From the NCBI RefSeq assembly GCF_019320115.1, contig NC_089584.1, positions 58,710,852 through 58,774,851 on the forward strand: DNA of 64,000 nucleotides, in the 5' to 3' direction. The number at the start of each line of letters is the position of its first letter. Within the stretch, counting starts at the first letter, position 1. The notes under the pieces were generated by a model that was not told where the DNA came from, searched no databases, and saw only the letters and a list, made by a program, of their open reading frames with translations. A program made the position numbers and the translations under genes. This document shows positions 33,554-44,787 of this stretch, in pieces. This DNA comes from Miscanthus floridulus (Eukaryota; Streptophyta; Magnoliopsida; Poales; Poaceae).

Positions 33554-34301
33554 GCTAGCACACCAGGTAGGGGACCTCGGTAAATTTGCACCTGAGAGCT
33601 CGACGGACCTCATCAACATGATCTTCTCGATGGGATCAACCATCATCTTTGGTTCATGAATCTACAAGGCAGGCGACGATGGCAAGCTCCAAGGCCGTCT
33701 CCTCAAAGATTCGGATCATCATCAAGACCTTTCCATTTTGGTGACAATGATAGATCAACTTGCTAGAAGATTCGCACAGCTCGCGACGTCCGATCCAACT
33801 CAGATTTCGTGGCTTCATGCATCCGATTCAAACTCAGACTCCGCTTCTGAGATGGAGTCCTATCCGAGTTCTTTTGGAAAACCGAGTTCTTTTCCAATAA
33901 GGCTCCAGAATGCGACATCGACCTATTAAGAATACAACTCGGAGCAGACTCAGAGCACTCTAAAGAAGACGGGTCCTTTTCCGTTTGGTCTCAGCAACAT
34001 GGCAATGTCTTATCGGGCACAGCTCGAAAGATCTCTTAATCCAGTGCTTGGAATACCGCTGACAGGAGCTTAGAAAGGTCTCGTACTAACCTTAACATCT
34101 CAAGACTACATCATCCACTAGCCAGGTTCTGTTCCTGAGGATAGCAGTACCCAGCTAGTTGACACAACAACGACAACAGCTCTACCCTACCAAGAAGGAG
34201 ACTCGATCTATGACCCTAAAGCCTCTACTGAAGTTATCAACAACTCTGACAGTACGGAAACCAACGCTGATAATAGAACAACTCATGCTCGAGAAGTATT
34301 C

Positions 34302-35570
34302 ATGATTCGTCATCCTCGATCACCATTGGTCCCCCCTAAAGCGCCCGATGTCAGGTCTTCAGATGAATCTGAATCCAACATATCACCATTTACCCAGGGG
34401 CATGATGGTGAGACTGAGAGTCAAAGGCAAGCCAGAGAGAGAAAGAACAAATTAAAACAAGGACGTCAACACCGTGCTAAGCAGCGCAAGGAAGTTTGGA
34501 TCAAATATGAGTCAGACCTAGCTGAGTACAATAGAAGAAAATCAGAGCGAGAGGTCAAAGAAGGACGAGCAATGAATACACCCTACGATAAGATCCGAGA
34601 AGCACTAGAAGAACTCAGGGCGATTTCACATCCTAGTGAAAAACAAGAACAGCTCCGGGACTTCCTTCGATCAATAGTCCTAAGGACGCACGATGGAAGG
34701 GCCCACTCAAGACTACCTGACAAGTCAACATCTCATGAGCAGGAAGATCAAAATCAAAGGAAGTCTGCTTTTGAGAGACTTGGACCAAGTGGAAGTCACA
34801 ACAGAGAAAGTAGAAGAAATCATAGTCAAAACAACCGAGTCAAACAACAAAGAAAGGCCAGAAGCAAAGCACCTACTCGGACAGCCACACAAAACTACTC
34901 TCACCAAGACAACAGTTGGCAAGAAGGGGGCACTGAATTAGAATACACAGAAGCCAGAACGCACGATAGATTCCCCTGTTTTGCAAACAGACTTGCTTCA
35001 ATATGATTGCCTCACAAGTTCAAGCCATCCAACCACTCCAAGTATGATGGCAAGACCGAACCAAGGCAGTGGCTTAGGATTTACTTGCAATTGATTGAAT
35101 TGGCCAGAGGAGACGATGACATCAAGGCCTTGTTCTTTCCCATGGCCCTAGAAACTATGCCCCTTCAGCGGTTTGACAAATTGAATTCAGGATCAATCAG
35201 AAATTAGGAAGACTTGCAAAGATCTTTTTGTGAAAATTTCATGGGTATCATTACACACCCAATCACCCACGCAGAGTTAAAAGGACTCAAGTAGAAAGGA
35301 GGCGAAAGCCTCAGAAATTACTATCGATGATTTGGCAAACTACGAGCTCAAGTACATGACATCACCCAACGAGAAGTAATCGAAGCTTTCTCTCATGGAA
35401 TCATGGCTAGGTGGCAATTTCAAGACTTCTGCAAAGAAAACCCAAGAAACAATGAAGAATTTAGACGAATAGTGGAAAAGATGATTACCATCGAGGAAAA
35501 GACACGAGAAAGATTCCTAGATAGAAACAACCGAGACAACCTAGACAAGCAAAATCTTTGAAACAACAGA
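34302..35570 (+). pseudogene. Gypsy element 2 gag
   Basis: 34302-35006 encodes the charged N-terminal region homologous to element 1. From about 35008 the retrotransposon gag core follows: FKPSNHSKYDGKTEPRQWL, ALFFPMALETMPLQRFDKL, then after a stop EDLQRSFCENFMGIITHPIT, ESLRNYYRRFGKLRAQVHDI and REVIEAFSHGI. Stops interrupt the core at about 35205 and 35294. The sequence then jumps to the end of RNase H. Confidence 0.8.
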
Positions 35571-35584
35571 CATCAAGAAAGAAA

Positions 35585-37068
35585 ACATGGGCGCCTACTG
35601 TGCTAAAATATGAAAGCTTGAAAAACATTTAAAAGGATTAGAAATTCTACACGTCCTATGCAATTCTAATATTGCAGTAGACGTCCTCGCCAAGCTTGGA
35701 TCAGATAGGGCGAAGGTCCCACCTGGTGTATTCATAGAGGGGTTATCAGCTCCCTCTATCAAACAACCCGGTGAGATAACCCCTGAAATCTCAGCTAATG
35801 GTACCTAGATTTTGGTAATCACCACTTCATGGACCCAGGTTTTTATTGATTACATCAAAGACAATAAGTTGCCAGCAAAAAAAGAGGAAGCTACCCGAGT
35901 TGTTCGTAGAAGCAAGAATTACGTCCTAGTAGGAGACAAGCTCTATAGAAGAGCCGCATCATCAGGAGTACTCCTAAAATGCGTCTCATTTGAAGAGGGC
36001 AAAGAGATCCTAGATGAAATACACTCAGGTTGCTGTGGAAATCACGCCACTTCAAGAACACTAGTCGGCAAAGCATTCCACACCGGTTTCTACTGGCCAA
36101 CCGCTTTGAAAGACGCAAAAGAACTTGTCAGAAGATGCAAAGGTTGTCAAATGTTCGCAAGACAAGCTCATGTGTCAGCTCACAACCTCATCTGCATCCC
36201 ACCCGCTTGGCCTTTCTCCTACTAGGGGCTGGATCAAGTAGGACCTCTCAAGAAAGCAAAAGGCGGTTTCGAGTACATCTTCGTAGCAATTGATAAGTTC
36301 ACCAAGTGGATTGAATACAAACCACTCGCAAAATACAGCACAGCCAAAGCAGTCGAGTTCATCCAAGACATTATGCATCGCTTTGGCATGCCCAATCGAA
36401 TCATCATAGATTTGGGTTCTCCCTTCATAGTCGTAGAATTCCAAAGTTAGGCACAGGACTACGGCTTCAGAATAAATTACGCATCAGTCGCACATCTAGA
36501 GGCCAACGGACAGGTGGAAAGGGCTAATGGACTCATACTTGCCAGATTAAAACCAAGATTATATGAAGAACTAGTGGACTATGGATCAAAATGGATTGAA
36601 GAATTACCCAAGGTCGTATGGGGGCTACGGACTCAAATAAGTAGAGCCACTGGATACTCACCTTTCTTCCTGGTTTACGGATCAGAAGCCATACTACCTG
36701 CCGACTTGATCTGGACGTCACCAAGGATAGAACAATATGACGAAGGAGAAGCAGAACACACCCAAAGATTAGAACTCGATAGTACAGAAGAAGTCAGAGT
36801 AAACTCTACCCTTCAATCAGCAAGATACCTCCAAGGATTAAGACGCCACTACAACAAGAATACCTAGCATCGATCACTATAAGTCAGCGACCTAGTACTA
36901 AGAAGAATATAAAAAACTGATGGATGCCATAAACTACTCAGTTCATGGGAAGGTCCTTTTATCGTCATGAAAGTCACCGGACCAGGCACATACAAGTTGA
37001 TAACCGAAGATGGAAAAGAAGTCAACAATACATGGCACATCAGCCAGCTAAGAAGATTCTACGCATGA
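35585..37068 (+). pseudogene. Gypsy element 2 pol remnant: RNase H end and integrase
   Basis: It opens with NMGAYCAKI and VDVLAKLGSDRAK, the typical last part of Gypsy RNase H. Integrase follows in one frame: a zinc-binding HHCC region (HSGCCGNH ... CKGCQMF), the first catalytic Asp in GLDQVGPL, the second in IIIDLGSPF, the Glu in NGQVERANG, and a C-terminal GPGTYKLITEDGKEV then HISQLRRFYA. In-frame TAG codons at 36223-36225 and 36448-36450 stand where Trp is usual. Around 36865-36945 further stops precede a WEGPFIV segment. The catalytic triad is present but the gene is dead. Confidence 0.85.
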
Positions 37069-37239
37069 AAACAACTCAAGGGAAAATATATATACAAGCC
37101 ACAAGAGATCAATGTTCATGATCAATAAAGATGGTGCTCATCGACAACATATGTACTATTATGACTTACCAATGTTCATGATCAATAAAGATGGTTCTTT
37201 CTAGACAACATATGTCTTATTATGGCTTTCCCAGAGTTG

Positions 37240-37732
37240 TTTCCAATGAGCCAAACCAAAAAGCAAAAAGGCTAAAAAGACGCCTGAGCATACTGGCCGA
37301 GAGCAAAAGAGCTAAAAACATGCTTGAGCCCGCCGATGAGGGTAGCTAATACGCTAACACCCGAACCAAAAAGCAAAATGGCTGAAAAGATGCCTGAGCA
37401 TACCGGCCGAGAGCAAAAGAGCTAAAAATATGCTTGAGCCCACCAATGAGGGTAGCTAATAAGCTAACACCCGAACCAAGAAGCAAAATGGCTGAAAAGA
37501 CACCTGAGCATACCGGCCGAGAGCAAAAGAGCTAAAAACATGCTTGAGCCCGCCGATGAGGGTAGCTAATAAGCTAACATCCGAACCAAAAAGCAAAATG
37601 GCTAAAAATACGCCTGAGCATACCGACCAAGAGCAAAAGAGCCAAAAAGATGCTTGAGCCCGCCGATGAGGGTAGCTAATAAGCTAACACCCGAACCAAA
37701 AAGTAAAATGACTGAAACTAAGCCTGAGCATA
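37240..37732. repeat. 110-bp tandem array, 4 copies (Gypsy element 2)
   Basis: CCTGAGCATACxGGCC-type boxes (x variable) occur at 37283, 37393, 37503 and 37613, with a terminal partial at 37723, again at an exact 110-bp period. The unit is the same as in element 1. Here it begins about 200 bp after the integrase stop, giving the original position of the array in the family. Confidence 0.95.
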
Positions 37733-38368
37733 AATCAGAGCAATTTCAAGACAAGACCCTCTAGCTCCTTGTTCCAAATAGCAAGAGGCTCGAGGGCTAC
37801 ACTCAGAAGATCCCAAGAAGCGCTACATGGTTTTGCTCAAGAAAGCACTCAGACAACGCTTGTTCCTGCTCAACAAGACTTGAAGGAGCAAGACGAGGTT
37901 TCCAGAACTCAACCATGAAGTGCTCGGGGGCTTGTCGATCCTAGGATGTTTTTGCAACCATAGATAGGACCAGATGCTGACCACACTCCGAATTAAGCCG
38001 AAAAGAAGAAGCTAGAGATGTCCTAAGTCTTTTCAGTACTAACAAGAACAAAAAGTTTGTCGAGACAATGATCTATACCGAGTTGTTTACAAGTCATAGA
38101 CGAAAGCCAGACAAACACTCGACAAATCAAGGAAGTCTGCCAAAACATCAATCTACATATACTGAGTTGTTTACAAGGCATAAACTAAAGCCAGAGAAGC
38201 ACTCGACATATCAAGAAAGTTTGTCAAGACAATGATTTACCTAAGCCAGGTTGTTTACGAGACAAAGAAATACAGACAAAGAAGACATCAACAAAAAATA
38301 AAGAATCTCCATTCAGTCTTCAAGTATAGTGTTTTATTACAGAAGCTAGAATACAAAGGTCGACTACA
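37733..38368 (+). repeat. Gypsy element 2: polypurine-like box and 84-bp repeats
   Basis: CAAATAGCAAGAGGCTCG at about 37774 is followed by GGGCTACACTCAG, a box also found three times near the 3' end of the element. 38045-38260 holds three 84-bp units (AAGTTTGTCxAGACAATGAT with variable x, GAGTTGTTTACAA, GCACTCGACA) equivalent to 32570-32830. Confidence 0.75.
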
Positions 38369-41300
38369 TCAAGCATTGTCATCAGGAGAAGAAACATCAA
38401 TGTTAAGATTATCTACAATCTTCCTGGCTAAATCATCGACCTCGGGCTCCAACTTCTCAACAGCATCCAGATACTCTTGGCTCTTGGCTTCATCAGCAAC
38501 CTTGGACAAAGGAAAGTCTGGAGAAAGAACCCAGACCTGGGCAAGAACATTCCTGGTACAAAGATGGGCACACCTCTTCACAAACTCCTAGAAATGGGTC
38601 GGCACTTGGGGAATGAACTGAGCCCAAGAATGACCATCATCTGCTGGAGTCCGAAGAAGGTCGACTACTGACCAAAAAGACTTCCACAAAGCTTTCCAGT
38701 TCTCAGTAACCGTTGCCAACTTGCCAGTCAAGTACTCAATGGTCTTTTGGGCCTACACAAGATCTCTGTCAGCTCCACGCCTAATCAACTTAGCAAGCGT
38801 GAGTTCTTCTTTACCTTGAGTAATTACCTCCTCAGCCTTATTGTGGCTAGTATGAACGAGTGTCTTCATCTCCTCGATACCCTCCGAGAGCTTCTGCTTT
38901 TCAACTCAGAGAGCTAGACCAATCAACAAAAGACAAGTTAGTAGAAAGGCAAATTTGAGTACAAAGGGAAGCGAAAAAGAACTCGCGATACCATGGCACT
39001 CTTTCTTCATGGCCTTCACATTTTTCAAGGCCTCCTGAGCAGCTACATCCCTCTGCTTTTCTACCTCAACTACTCAGGCATGGAGAACCTTCTCCTCCTT
39101 CTAATGTGTCTGACGCTCGGTCTCCAACTCGACCCAATAGAGGTCAAGCTCTGCCTTTAGGGTACTCACCTCAGAAGACAACTTTTTCTCAGTTTTAGAC
39201 AAGAAAAAGAAGCTGGTATGATCATGAGAAAAGGACTGAGCAAAAAGAGAGAAAAACAAGACATAAGGACAGAAGAAAAATGAACATCCAAAGAAAGAAC
39301 GGTAGAAAAACTTACCTAGAGCTTTTCCCCAAAAGAAGTCGCAAGGGTCGACAAGCTTCCCCAGGTGGCGGTTAGCTCTGATAATCGATGAGTGGCATCA
39401 AATTGCTGCACCACATCATTAGCCAAAAGCGGACCACCAGAAGCAAGAAGAGGAGAGGGAGAAGCCGGTTGATGCAAAGAAGGCATGACCAGGGCAATCT
39501 CCTAGGAAGCCATGGCTAATCCCTCAGATGAACCCATCGCCATGGCCACGGTCAACTCAGGAGTCGGCAAATCAGCAGTTGCGTACTCTGTCCCCCTCGC
39601 AGTCACCTCGACGACCGTGCATTCCGAGTCCTGAGACTCAGTACATAAGGGCGCACTAGAGGTCTGACAAGAAGTCGACTGGAGGCTTAGGGAAGACAAA
39701 GGCCTGAAAGTTGACAAGGAAACTCGCCAATAAGAATAAGAAAAAAGGAGAACAGAATCAAAGAAATAAAACCAGAATTCACTCACTCAGCTATCTTCTT
39801 CTTCATAAAACCAAAAGAATCCCTCGCAGGGGGAACCACAGTAGCAAAAACATTGCCACCATCCTACGACGGGAGTAGCGTGGCCGGTATTGGAGCCCCA
39901 GAAGAACTCAAACCCAATGACCGCTTACTACAAGGGAACAAGACCAAAGTCAAAACAAAAAGAAGGGTTCAACAATAGGAAAACGAGAAAAGAACTCACC
40001 AATGAGTAATAAGGGCGGCATCATCATCCTCCTCTTCTTCACTCTCGACCAAGGCCACCATAGCACCAGCTGAAAAAGGACAAAAGTACTCGGTCAAAAA
40101 TAAAAAACAAACAACAAAAGGGCAGAGCGTATCAATATGCTCACCTAAGAGCATGCTAGCTACAACTAGAGTACCTGGACAAGTACTCGACTGGCGAGAC
40201 TTCTTGGCAGCAGATGGAGCAGAAGAACTATCTGCTCGCCCCCTCTTTCTGAAAGTACGAGGAGCTCGAGGAACTGGACGAGGAACATACTCTTCATATA
40301 CATCAGAAAATGTGGAAGAAACACCAGGAAGCACCATGGTAGTCTGAAACTTACTGGTCAAGGACACCCCAGCAAGACTACCCCTAGCCTCCACATTTGC
40401 AGGGGGGTTATTAAGGGGAATTGAATCAGCGAAATTACGCCCCAATTCCTATAAAAAAGTAAAACAACAAGACAAGGAAGATTAAGCAAAAAGTGGATAC
40501 GACAAAAGACATTCAAAAGTACCCACATAAGAAAAGAACAACTCACAGCAGGGGGCGGGTTGTTAGCACTGTACTCAAGGACAGCAAGTGGGATGACGCT
40601 TACTCCTTTCAGCATCTTCTAAAGACACTCAAGCACCTCCTCATCAGTCATCTCAAGGGTAGGGACCATATGAGAAGGGTCCTTCGCCCCAGAGTACTTA
40701 AAACCATAATGTTCTCGCTCCTTCAAAGGTTGAACTCGGCGGCGAAGAAAACTAGAAATAATCCTAAAGCTGGTCAAGCCTTTCTGTTTCAGAATGCAAA
40801 TCCTCTCAAGAAAAGGCTTGATCGTCTGGAGCTCAGCCGCTGTCACAGGATTCTTTTCCCATCAGTCATTAACCAAGGGACTAGATCCAGAATGAACAGA
40901 AAGAGGGGGAATCAAGTTGGCAGCATAAAACCAGTCAGCACGCCAATCCCTCACAAAATCAACCAGGTCATAGTCAAAGAATTTGCTCTTAAAACCCTAG
41001 CGAAACTGGATCCCGCAGCCACCAAGAACATTGGTGTCATCGCGGTGGGGTTGTGGCTTCTGGTGAAAGAAGTAACGAAAGAGAGAAAGAAAAGGAGGAA
41101 TTCCAAAAAAGGTTTCACAAAGATGAACGAAAACAGAAAGATGAAGGACAGCATTAGGAGCAAGGTGGTTCAGGCTAATCCCAAAATAGTTAAGAAATCG
41201 GTGAAGAAAGGCAGAAGCAGGAAGGTAGAGACCAGCATGGATAAAGGAGACGAAAAGAATAATCTCACCAGGGCCTAGAGCAGGGACCCGATGCTCACCT

Positions 41301-41503
41301 AGAGCTTTCCAATCAGCAATATCCTTGCTCTAAATCAGACCATCACTAACGAGCTCGCGAAGCTGATCTTAAGTTGTTGGAGCCGGCCAGATCTTCTGAG
41401 CAGCCCTCATCGCCATGAATTCTTGATTTTCAATAATAGAGAGTGATGCTTCCTCATCGACAAAGGTCACCTGGGACTTACTCGCTGACTTCTTCCTACC
41501 CAT
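38369..41503 (-). pseudogene. Multi-exon antisense gene in Gypsy element 2 (putative gypsy-type transposon / Transposase_28 domain)
   Basis: It starts MGRKKSASKSQVTFVDEEAS at 41503 and runs opposite to gag-pol. Exon 1 (41503-40547) holds PGEIILFVSFIHAGLYLPAS, AFLHRFLNYFGISLNHLAPN, VHLCETFFGIPPFLSLFRYF, DLVDFVRDWRADWFYAAN and ELQTIKPFLERI, the conserved block of the plant putative gypsy-type transposon family. It ends at a GTGAGT donor. Exon 2 (40448-40175) is Pro/Arg-rich with RKRGRADSSSAPSAAKK. Short acidic exons follow near 40069-40001 and 39931-39787. Then come a coiled-coil region (about 39180-38700) and a tail EYLDAVEKLEPEVDDLARKI ending at 38369. At least four in-frame stops in exon 1 (TAA or TAG) make this copy inactive. 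Function is unknown. Confidence 0.75.
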
Positions 41504-41639
41504 ATACTAGCAAAGGCAATGGGGCACTAAAAATAGAGAAGGCTTGGACGGCAGCGCTCAGATGACGGTGGCAATGGCGACGATAGAGTTTTGAAGGTTA
41601 GGGTTTCAACGCAAAGGCAAGGTACCAAAGAAAAGGAGG

Positions 41640-41665
41640 AGAAAGGCCTTTAAATAGATTTTACA
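41640..41665 (-). promoter_or_regulatory. TATA-like box for the antisense gene
   Basis: On the minus strand TCTATTTAAAGGCC lies about 150 bp upstream of the ATG at 41503, followed by a purine-rich leader and the sequence AGGGTTTCGxACC-like (paraphrased). It could drive antisense transcription independently of the LTR. Inferred from position. Confidence 0.4.
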
Positions 41666-42474
41666 CCGGTAAAACCGTGGCCTGCCAAGCCCGTTTTAAC
41701 ATGGCATGAGGACGCAACGGTCCATTTACCGACACAGCTAAAATGACGGACGGCTCAAATCCACACAACGGTACAGTTCAATGGGCAGATTTTAGACTTA
41801 TCCATCCAGCACCACGGCGGAGTTATCATATTACTACAAAAAGAACTCATCAACAATAAAGCAAAGAAGGGTTACCTCACAAGGAGCGCAACAACCCGGT
41901 CCTTACAGAAAGAACTCAGAAATCTCATCAACAACTAGGACATCAGGAGAATAAAGAATGACAACTCAGAAGACAAGATTCTTTCCATTATAAATGGTTT
42001 CAAAAAATAGAAGATTACACATCTTACAAGACCCAACGAACTCGGTACCATGACAAGCAAAGTAGCAAAGACGAACCTGAACATGGCTAGGCTCTAGAAA
42101 CGACTACGTGCTCTAAATTGCTACTCAATAGAACAAACTACCCTTGGCTACACTGTTTTCTTCAAAGGACGGACGTAGTGCATCCAAGGCAGAAATCAGC
42201 AGCACGGCGAAAAGACAGAATTCAATGAAAAAGGACTCAGGCATGAAGGAACAGTACTCAAGGACAAGCATATTCGAAAGGATATACCAACACTGTACAA
42301 CTCATGAACAAACAGCATTTACACTCAACCACCACCATATAACTACACCTGGCAACAACAGACTACCAGAGAATATGCCAAGACCCCGCATCCGAGTTCT
42401 TTCTGAACAAAAGAACCCGGATATATGCTTGGCGGCTGCAACAGGAGAGGTTTTTAGTTCTTTTGAACAACTCA

Positions 42475-42940
42475 GATTCAAGACCCTCCAACTTTTTGTT
42501 CTAAATAGCAAGAGGCTCGGGGGCTACACTCAGTGAGTGCACTTTTTCCTTCAAAAAAGTGCATGTCACCAAGAGGACTACTTCAAGACAACAATTTTTC
42601 AAACGACATAAGATTCAAGACCCTCCAACTTTTTGTTCCAAATAGCAAAAGGCTCGGGGGCTACACTTAGTTAGTGCACTTTTTCCTTCAAAAAAGCGCA
42701 CATCACTCAGAAGACTTCTTCAAGATAGATGACTTCAAGGACACATGACAAAAAGAACCCGGACATAACTATATCCGAGCTCTTTTCGACAAAGAACCTA
42801 GGTATATGCTCAGGAGCCCTTCGATGAAGAATCAGGGTGATTTCAAGAAAAGACCCTCCAGCTCCTTGTGCCAAACAGCAAGAGGCTCGGGGCTACACCC
42901 AAATGGGAGCACTTTTTTCTTCAAAAAGGTACATCGGCAT
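42475..42940 (+). repeat. 3' repeats with polypurine-tract-like boxes (Gypsy element 2)
   Basis: Three diverged copies (42475, 42612 and 42845) of a segment with AGACCCTCCAACTTTTTGTT, AAATAGCAAGAGGCTCGG, GGGCTACAC and GCACTTTTTCCTTCAAAAAA. The GGCTCGGGGGCTAC purine-rich box is what normally precedes a 3' LTR in such elements. No LTR follows; the third copy fades at about 42940 into Copia sequence. Confidence 0.7.
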
Positions 42941-43097
42941 CAGGTACGTCGGCGGAAATTGGTGCAGCAGCAGCTTGAGGAACCTCCACTTCAATGGCTT
43001 GATCTTCATATGGTCTAATATCACCAATAGCCAATTGCTTGATTGTTTCACATGTTGGATCCTCCTTTCCTACAACACTTGAATCAACTTGCTCTAC

Positions 43098-43977
43098 TTA
43101 AGAGCCATTAGATTCATCAAATGTCACATCTACCATAATCTCAACTCTCCTGGAGGTTTTGTTGAAAATGTGGTAGGCATGCTCATTTGATCCATAACCA
43201 AGAAGAAAACCTTCATCAACCTTAGGTGCAAACTTAGAGGTTTTGGGATTCTTGTTAAGTATGAAACACTTGCACCCAAATACTCTAAAGTTAGACACCT
43301 TTGACTTTTTACTGGTTAGAAGCTCATATGAAGTTTTTTTCAACTTCTTGTGTAGGTAGAGGCGATTGATGGTCTGGCAAGCGGTCTTGACGGTGTTGCA
43401 CCAAAAGAGGTTCGGCATCTTGTACTCATCTAGCATTGTCCTTGCCAAGTCAATGAGTGTTCGGTTCTTCCTCTCCACTACACCATTTTGTTGAGGAGTG
43501 TATGGATTTAAGAACTCATGCTTGATGCCCTCTTCATCAAGAAACTCCTCAACAAGAGTATTCTTGAATTGGGTCCCATTATCACTTCTCACTTTCTTGA
43601 ATGGGAGACCGAACTCCTTTTGTGCTCCTCTAACAAATATCTTCACCTTCTCTTGAACTTGGCACTTGTCATACAAAAAGAATACCCAAGTGAAACACGA
43701 ATAATCATCAAGAATAACAAGACTATATTTGTTACCCCCGAGACTTAGGTAGCTGTCCAAAGAGATCCATGTGAATTAGCTCCAATGGTTGTTTGGTGGT
43801 CATGATGCTCTTTGGTGGGTGGGGTATGCCTACTTGCTTTCTAGCTTGACAAGTGCTATGAATTCTATCTTTCTCAAAGTGAACATTTGTTAGTCCCAGG
43901 ATGTGTTCATCTTTTAGAAGTTTGGCCAAGTTCCTCATCCCACCATGGGCTAGTCGGCGATGCCAAAGCCAACCCAT
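43098..43977 (-). pseudogene. Copia integrase with GAG-pre-integrase domain
   Basis: 43977-43732 holds the zinc-binding region WHRRLAHGGMRNL ... DRIHSTCQARKQ, in which the first Cys of the usual CxxC is His, then LELIHMDLFG with the first catalytic Asp. A frame change at about 43740 leads to 43760-43098: VILDDYSCFTWVFFL, KVRSDNGTQFKN (second Asp), PYTPQQNGVVERKNRTL (catalytic Glu), then KTSYELLTSKKSKVSNFRVF and GFLLGYGSNEHAYHIFNK. It ends at DESNGS and a stop. Reverse transcriptase never follows. Confidence 0.9.
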
Positions 43978-43978
43978 G

Positions 43979-44395
43979 CTAGATTTTTGCCACTAAACAA
44001 GTCTCAAGCTTAGCTTTACTTTTATGGAAATCAACTAGGTAAAGCTTATTCTTTAATCGACCCGTAAAGACAATAGAAGAATCCTCCCTTCTAAAGACTT
44101 CCACACCCTTATCCATAAAGAGACAATTGTAGCCCATTTCACATAATTGAGAAACGGACAACAAATTATAACTCAATGAATCAACATATAAAACATTTGT
44201 AATTGAATGCTTAAGGGTTATAGCAACTTTACCAAGACCAATCACATCCCCCTTTGAATTGTCTTCAAAGACAATATTTTTAATTGAGTGTGTCATTGGG
44301 GAATATGATGAGAACATACTCCTTTCTCTGGTCATATGATTTGTACATCTGCTATCAAGCACCCAACTTGATCCACTAGAGGAGTATGCCTGCAA
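43979..44395 (-). pseudogene. Copia aspartic protease with mutated active site
   Basis: The frame reads SSWVLDSRCTNHMT, where family members have D-S-G. The Gly codon has become AGA (44350-44348), a G-to-A change in the catalytic triplet. Downstream NVLYVDSLSYNLLSVSQLCE and the flap-like regions are normal. A stop at 43979 separates it from the integrase region, implying an additional frame break. Confidence 0.85.
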
Positions 44396-44787
44396 AACAA
44401 ATTTAGTTCCTTGATTTAGGTCCCTGATTTGACTTAGGGCCTTGCATGTTAGTCATAAGAAAGTTAGGAACCCAAATGGAAGTATTCCTATATATGTTGG
44501 TTTCTTTTCCAACATATTTTGCCACCACTTGACCACTTCTATTGTTCTTCAATACAAAGCATGAGTCAAGCTTTGTCGAGGTGCATGGGCCTTTGGTTGA
44601 TAAGCAAACTTGCTCTTAGTGCCCCATATTGATTCCTTTGGCTTCTGGAAACCTGTTTCTACTAGAACACCATCTTCATGGGCTTAGTCTGATCAGGAAC
44701 ACAATTGGTAGCCCTCCCATTTTGTGGGGCGTGGCACTGCCGTCCTTCACTGCGGCACTGCCGCTCGGGGACACGGCATGCCATGGT

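Larger units (their letters stand above)
33163..42940 (+). mobile_element. Gypsy element 2 (Tat-like) with antisense gene, RT deleted, 3' LTR missing
   Basis: Layout: 5' LTR 33163-33553, primer site 33556-33573, gag 34302-35570, RNase H end plus integrase 35585-37068, 110-bp array 37283-37732, 84-bp array 38045-38260, antisense gene 41503-38369, then 3' repeats with polypurine-tract-like boxes to about 42940, where Copia sequence begins. The deletion between gag and RNase H removed protease and reverse transcriptase. Confidence 0.75.

Noticed and set aside
40493..41278. 261-codon plus-strand ORF in Gypsy element 2
   Set aside because: It is the opposite-strand shadow of exon 1 of the antisense gene, whose own translation matches a known plant transposon domain.
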